In this document: positions 6,182-6,585 of the stretch, piece after piece
Layout: every line of letters begins with the position of its first letter
How positions within the stretch are numbered: the stretch's first letter is position 1
NCBI GenBank assembly: GCA_030043175.1
Contig: JASHYD010000660.1
Location: 1-6,585, forward strand
DNA: 6,585 nucleotides
Direction: 5' to 3'
Source of the DNA: Xanthobacteraceae bacterium
GTDB lineage: Bacteria > Pseudomonadota > Alphaproteobacteria > Rhizobiales > Xanthobacteraceae
Translations under genes and position numbers: made by a program
Notes under the pieces: generated by a model
The model's input: the letters and a program-made list of their open reading frames with translations, nothing else
The model's database searches: none
What the model was told of the DNA's origin: nothing

Positions 6182-6585
6182 TGCTCGCCGTGCGCGGCCT
6201 TCATGCCTACTACGGCAAGAGTCACATCCTCAAAGGGGTCGACCTCGATGTGGGCATGGGCGAGGTGGTGAGTCTGCTTGGCCGCAATGGCGCCGGGCGT
6301 TCGACGACCGTCAAAGCGATCATCGGCGAGGTCAGGCCGATTGGCTCGATCTGCTTCAAGGGTCGCGAGCTCGCCAGACTACCGAGCTATCGCATCGCGC
6401 GGCTCGGGCTCGGCTATGTGCCGGAGAATCGAGACATCTTCGCGGAATTTCGCCAGTCCATTCAACTGTCGGTGGCGGACCGGGTATCCGTCGGCGTGAT
6501 GTCGATCGTCAGCTGCTCGCCGGCAAGTTTGGCTTCAAGCTGTCGCAGCTCGTCGAGCGTCAGATCGTTGAGGCGTCTCGTCACC
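6181..6585 (+). pseudogene. livF: ABC transporter ATP-binding protein LivF, N-terminal part only (disrupted or chimeric)
   Basis: LivF is the second ATPase of the importer. The ATG at 6181 overlaps the livG stop and has a perfect AGGAGG. The first 90 or so residues are plain LivF: AYYGKSHILKGV, a Walker A of GRNGAGRST (34-42), then LPSYRIARLGLGYVPENRDIF. The frame stays open to the window edge, but after about base 6445 it no longer reads as LivF. The remaining peptide is Ser/Arg-rich and lacks the LTVRQNL continuation, the LSGGEQQ signature, Walker B and H-loop. Over 6486-6584 this frame has low G+C at first codon positions and high at second, the wrong pattern for a native frame. A full LivF is about 235 residues, so the rest is missing, either replaced, deleted or misjoined. 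A short match FRQSIQLSVADRV loosely recalls the LivF C-terminus, so internal deletion is an alternative. Walker A has Arg40 instead of Lys. Confidence 0.65.
6462..6585 (-). other. Partial minus-strand open frame at right edge, stop at 6464-6462
   Basis: Read from the right edge, the minus strand is open for about 40 codons to a TGA at 6464-6462. The peptide includes RLNDLTLDELRQLEAKLAGEQ, which looks like a real amphipathic helix, followed by a polar tail. Codon-position G+C over 6486-6584, counted by hand, is about 70%, 36% and 76% for positions 1 to 3, a coding-like pattern. The plus-strand frame sharing the same middle bases is nearly as good, so strand is uncertain. I do not recognise the family. 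If real, it is the C-terminus of a gene converging on livF, placed where the rest of livF should be. Confidence 0.3.

Overview
The window is about 60% GC and carries a co-directional (+ strand) cluster: a broken secreted alpha/beta-hydrolase gene followed by a branched-chain-amino-acid-type (Liv/HAAT family) ABC importer operon. Protein style, overlapping gene junctions and GC-rich codon use suggest an alphaproteobacterium, most likely of the Bradyrhizobium/Rhizobiales type. That assignment is inferred from recalled family resemblance; no marker gene is present.

Layout. Positions 1-317 hold no gene I recognise. A minus-strand frame is open from an ATG at 317 to the left edge and looks more like degraded intergenic filler than a clear gene. 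Positions 318-691 are non-coding, with a plausible sigma70 promoter (447-475), a 10-base-phased GTATTGT repeat beside it, and two small stem-loops in the presumed leader. Positions 692-1752 are an epoxide-hydrolase/dehalogenase-like gene with a signal peptide and all catalytic elements, split by one frame change near 1018. Positions 1753-1899 are a regulatory gap with a tandem TCTAATTGG repeat, an inverted partner and a 12-base perfect palindrome.

From 1900 to the right edge are the solute-binding protein, permease livH, permease livM with a long C-terminal extension, ATPase livG, and the first part of ATPase livF. The last three junctions overlap (ATGA, ATGA, TGATG), so livHMGF is probably one translationally coupled transcript with the binding-protein gene. 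Together the proteins would form a periplasmic-binding-protein-dependent importer: the binding protein captures the ligand, LivH and LivM form the channel, and LivG and LivF drive transport. The substrate cannot be read from sequence; an amino acid, amide or small organic acid are all possible.

The most notable points are degenerative. The hydrolase has lost 3n+1 bases, with a GATG microhomology at the junction. LivF stops resembling LivF just after its N-terminal third: it has no ABC signature, Walker B or H-loop, and a minus-strand coding-like frame occupies the right end. Either the locus is decaying or rearranged, or the window is a contig with an error or chimeric join at its end. I found no CRISPR array, tRNA, rRNA, insertion sequence or clearly novel system.
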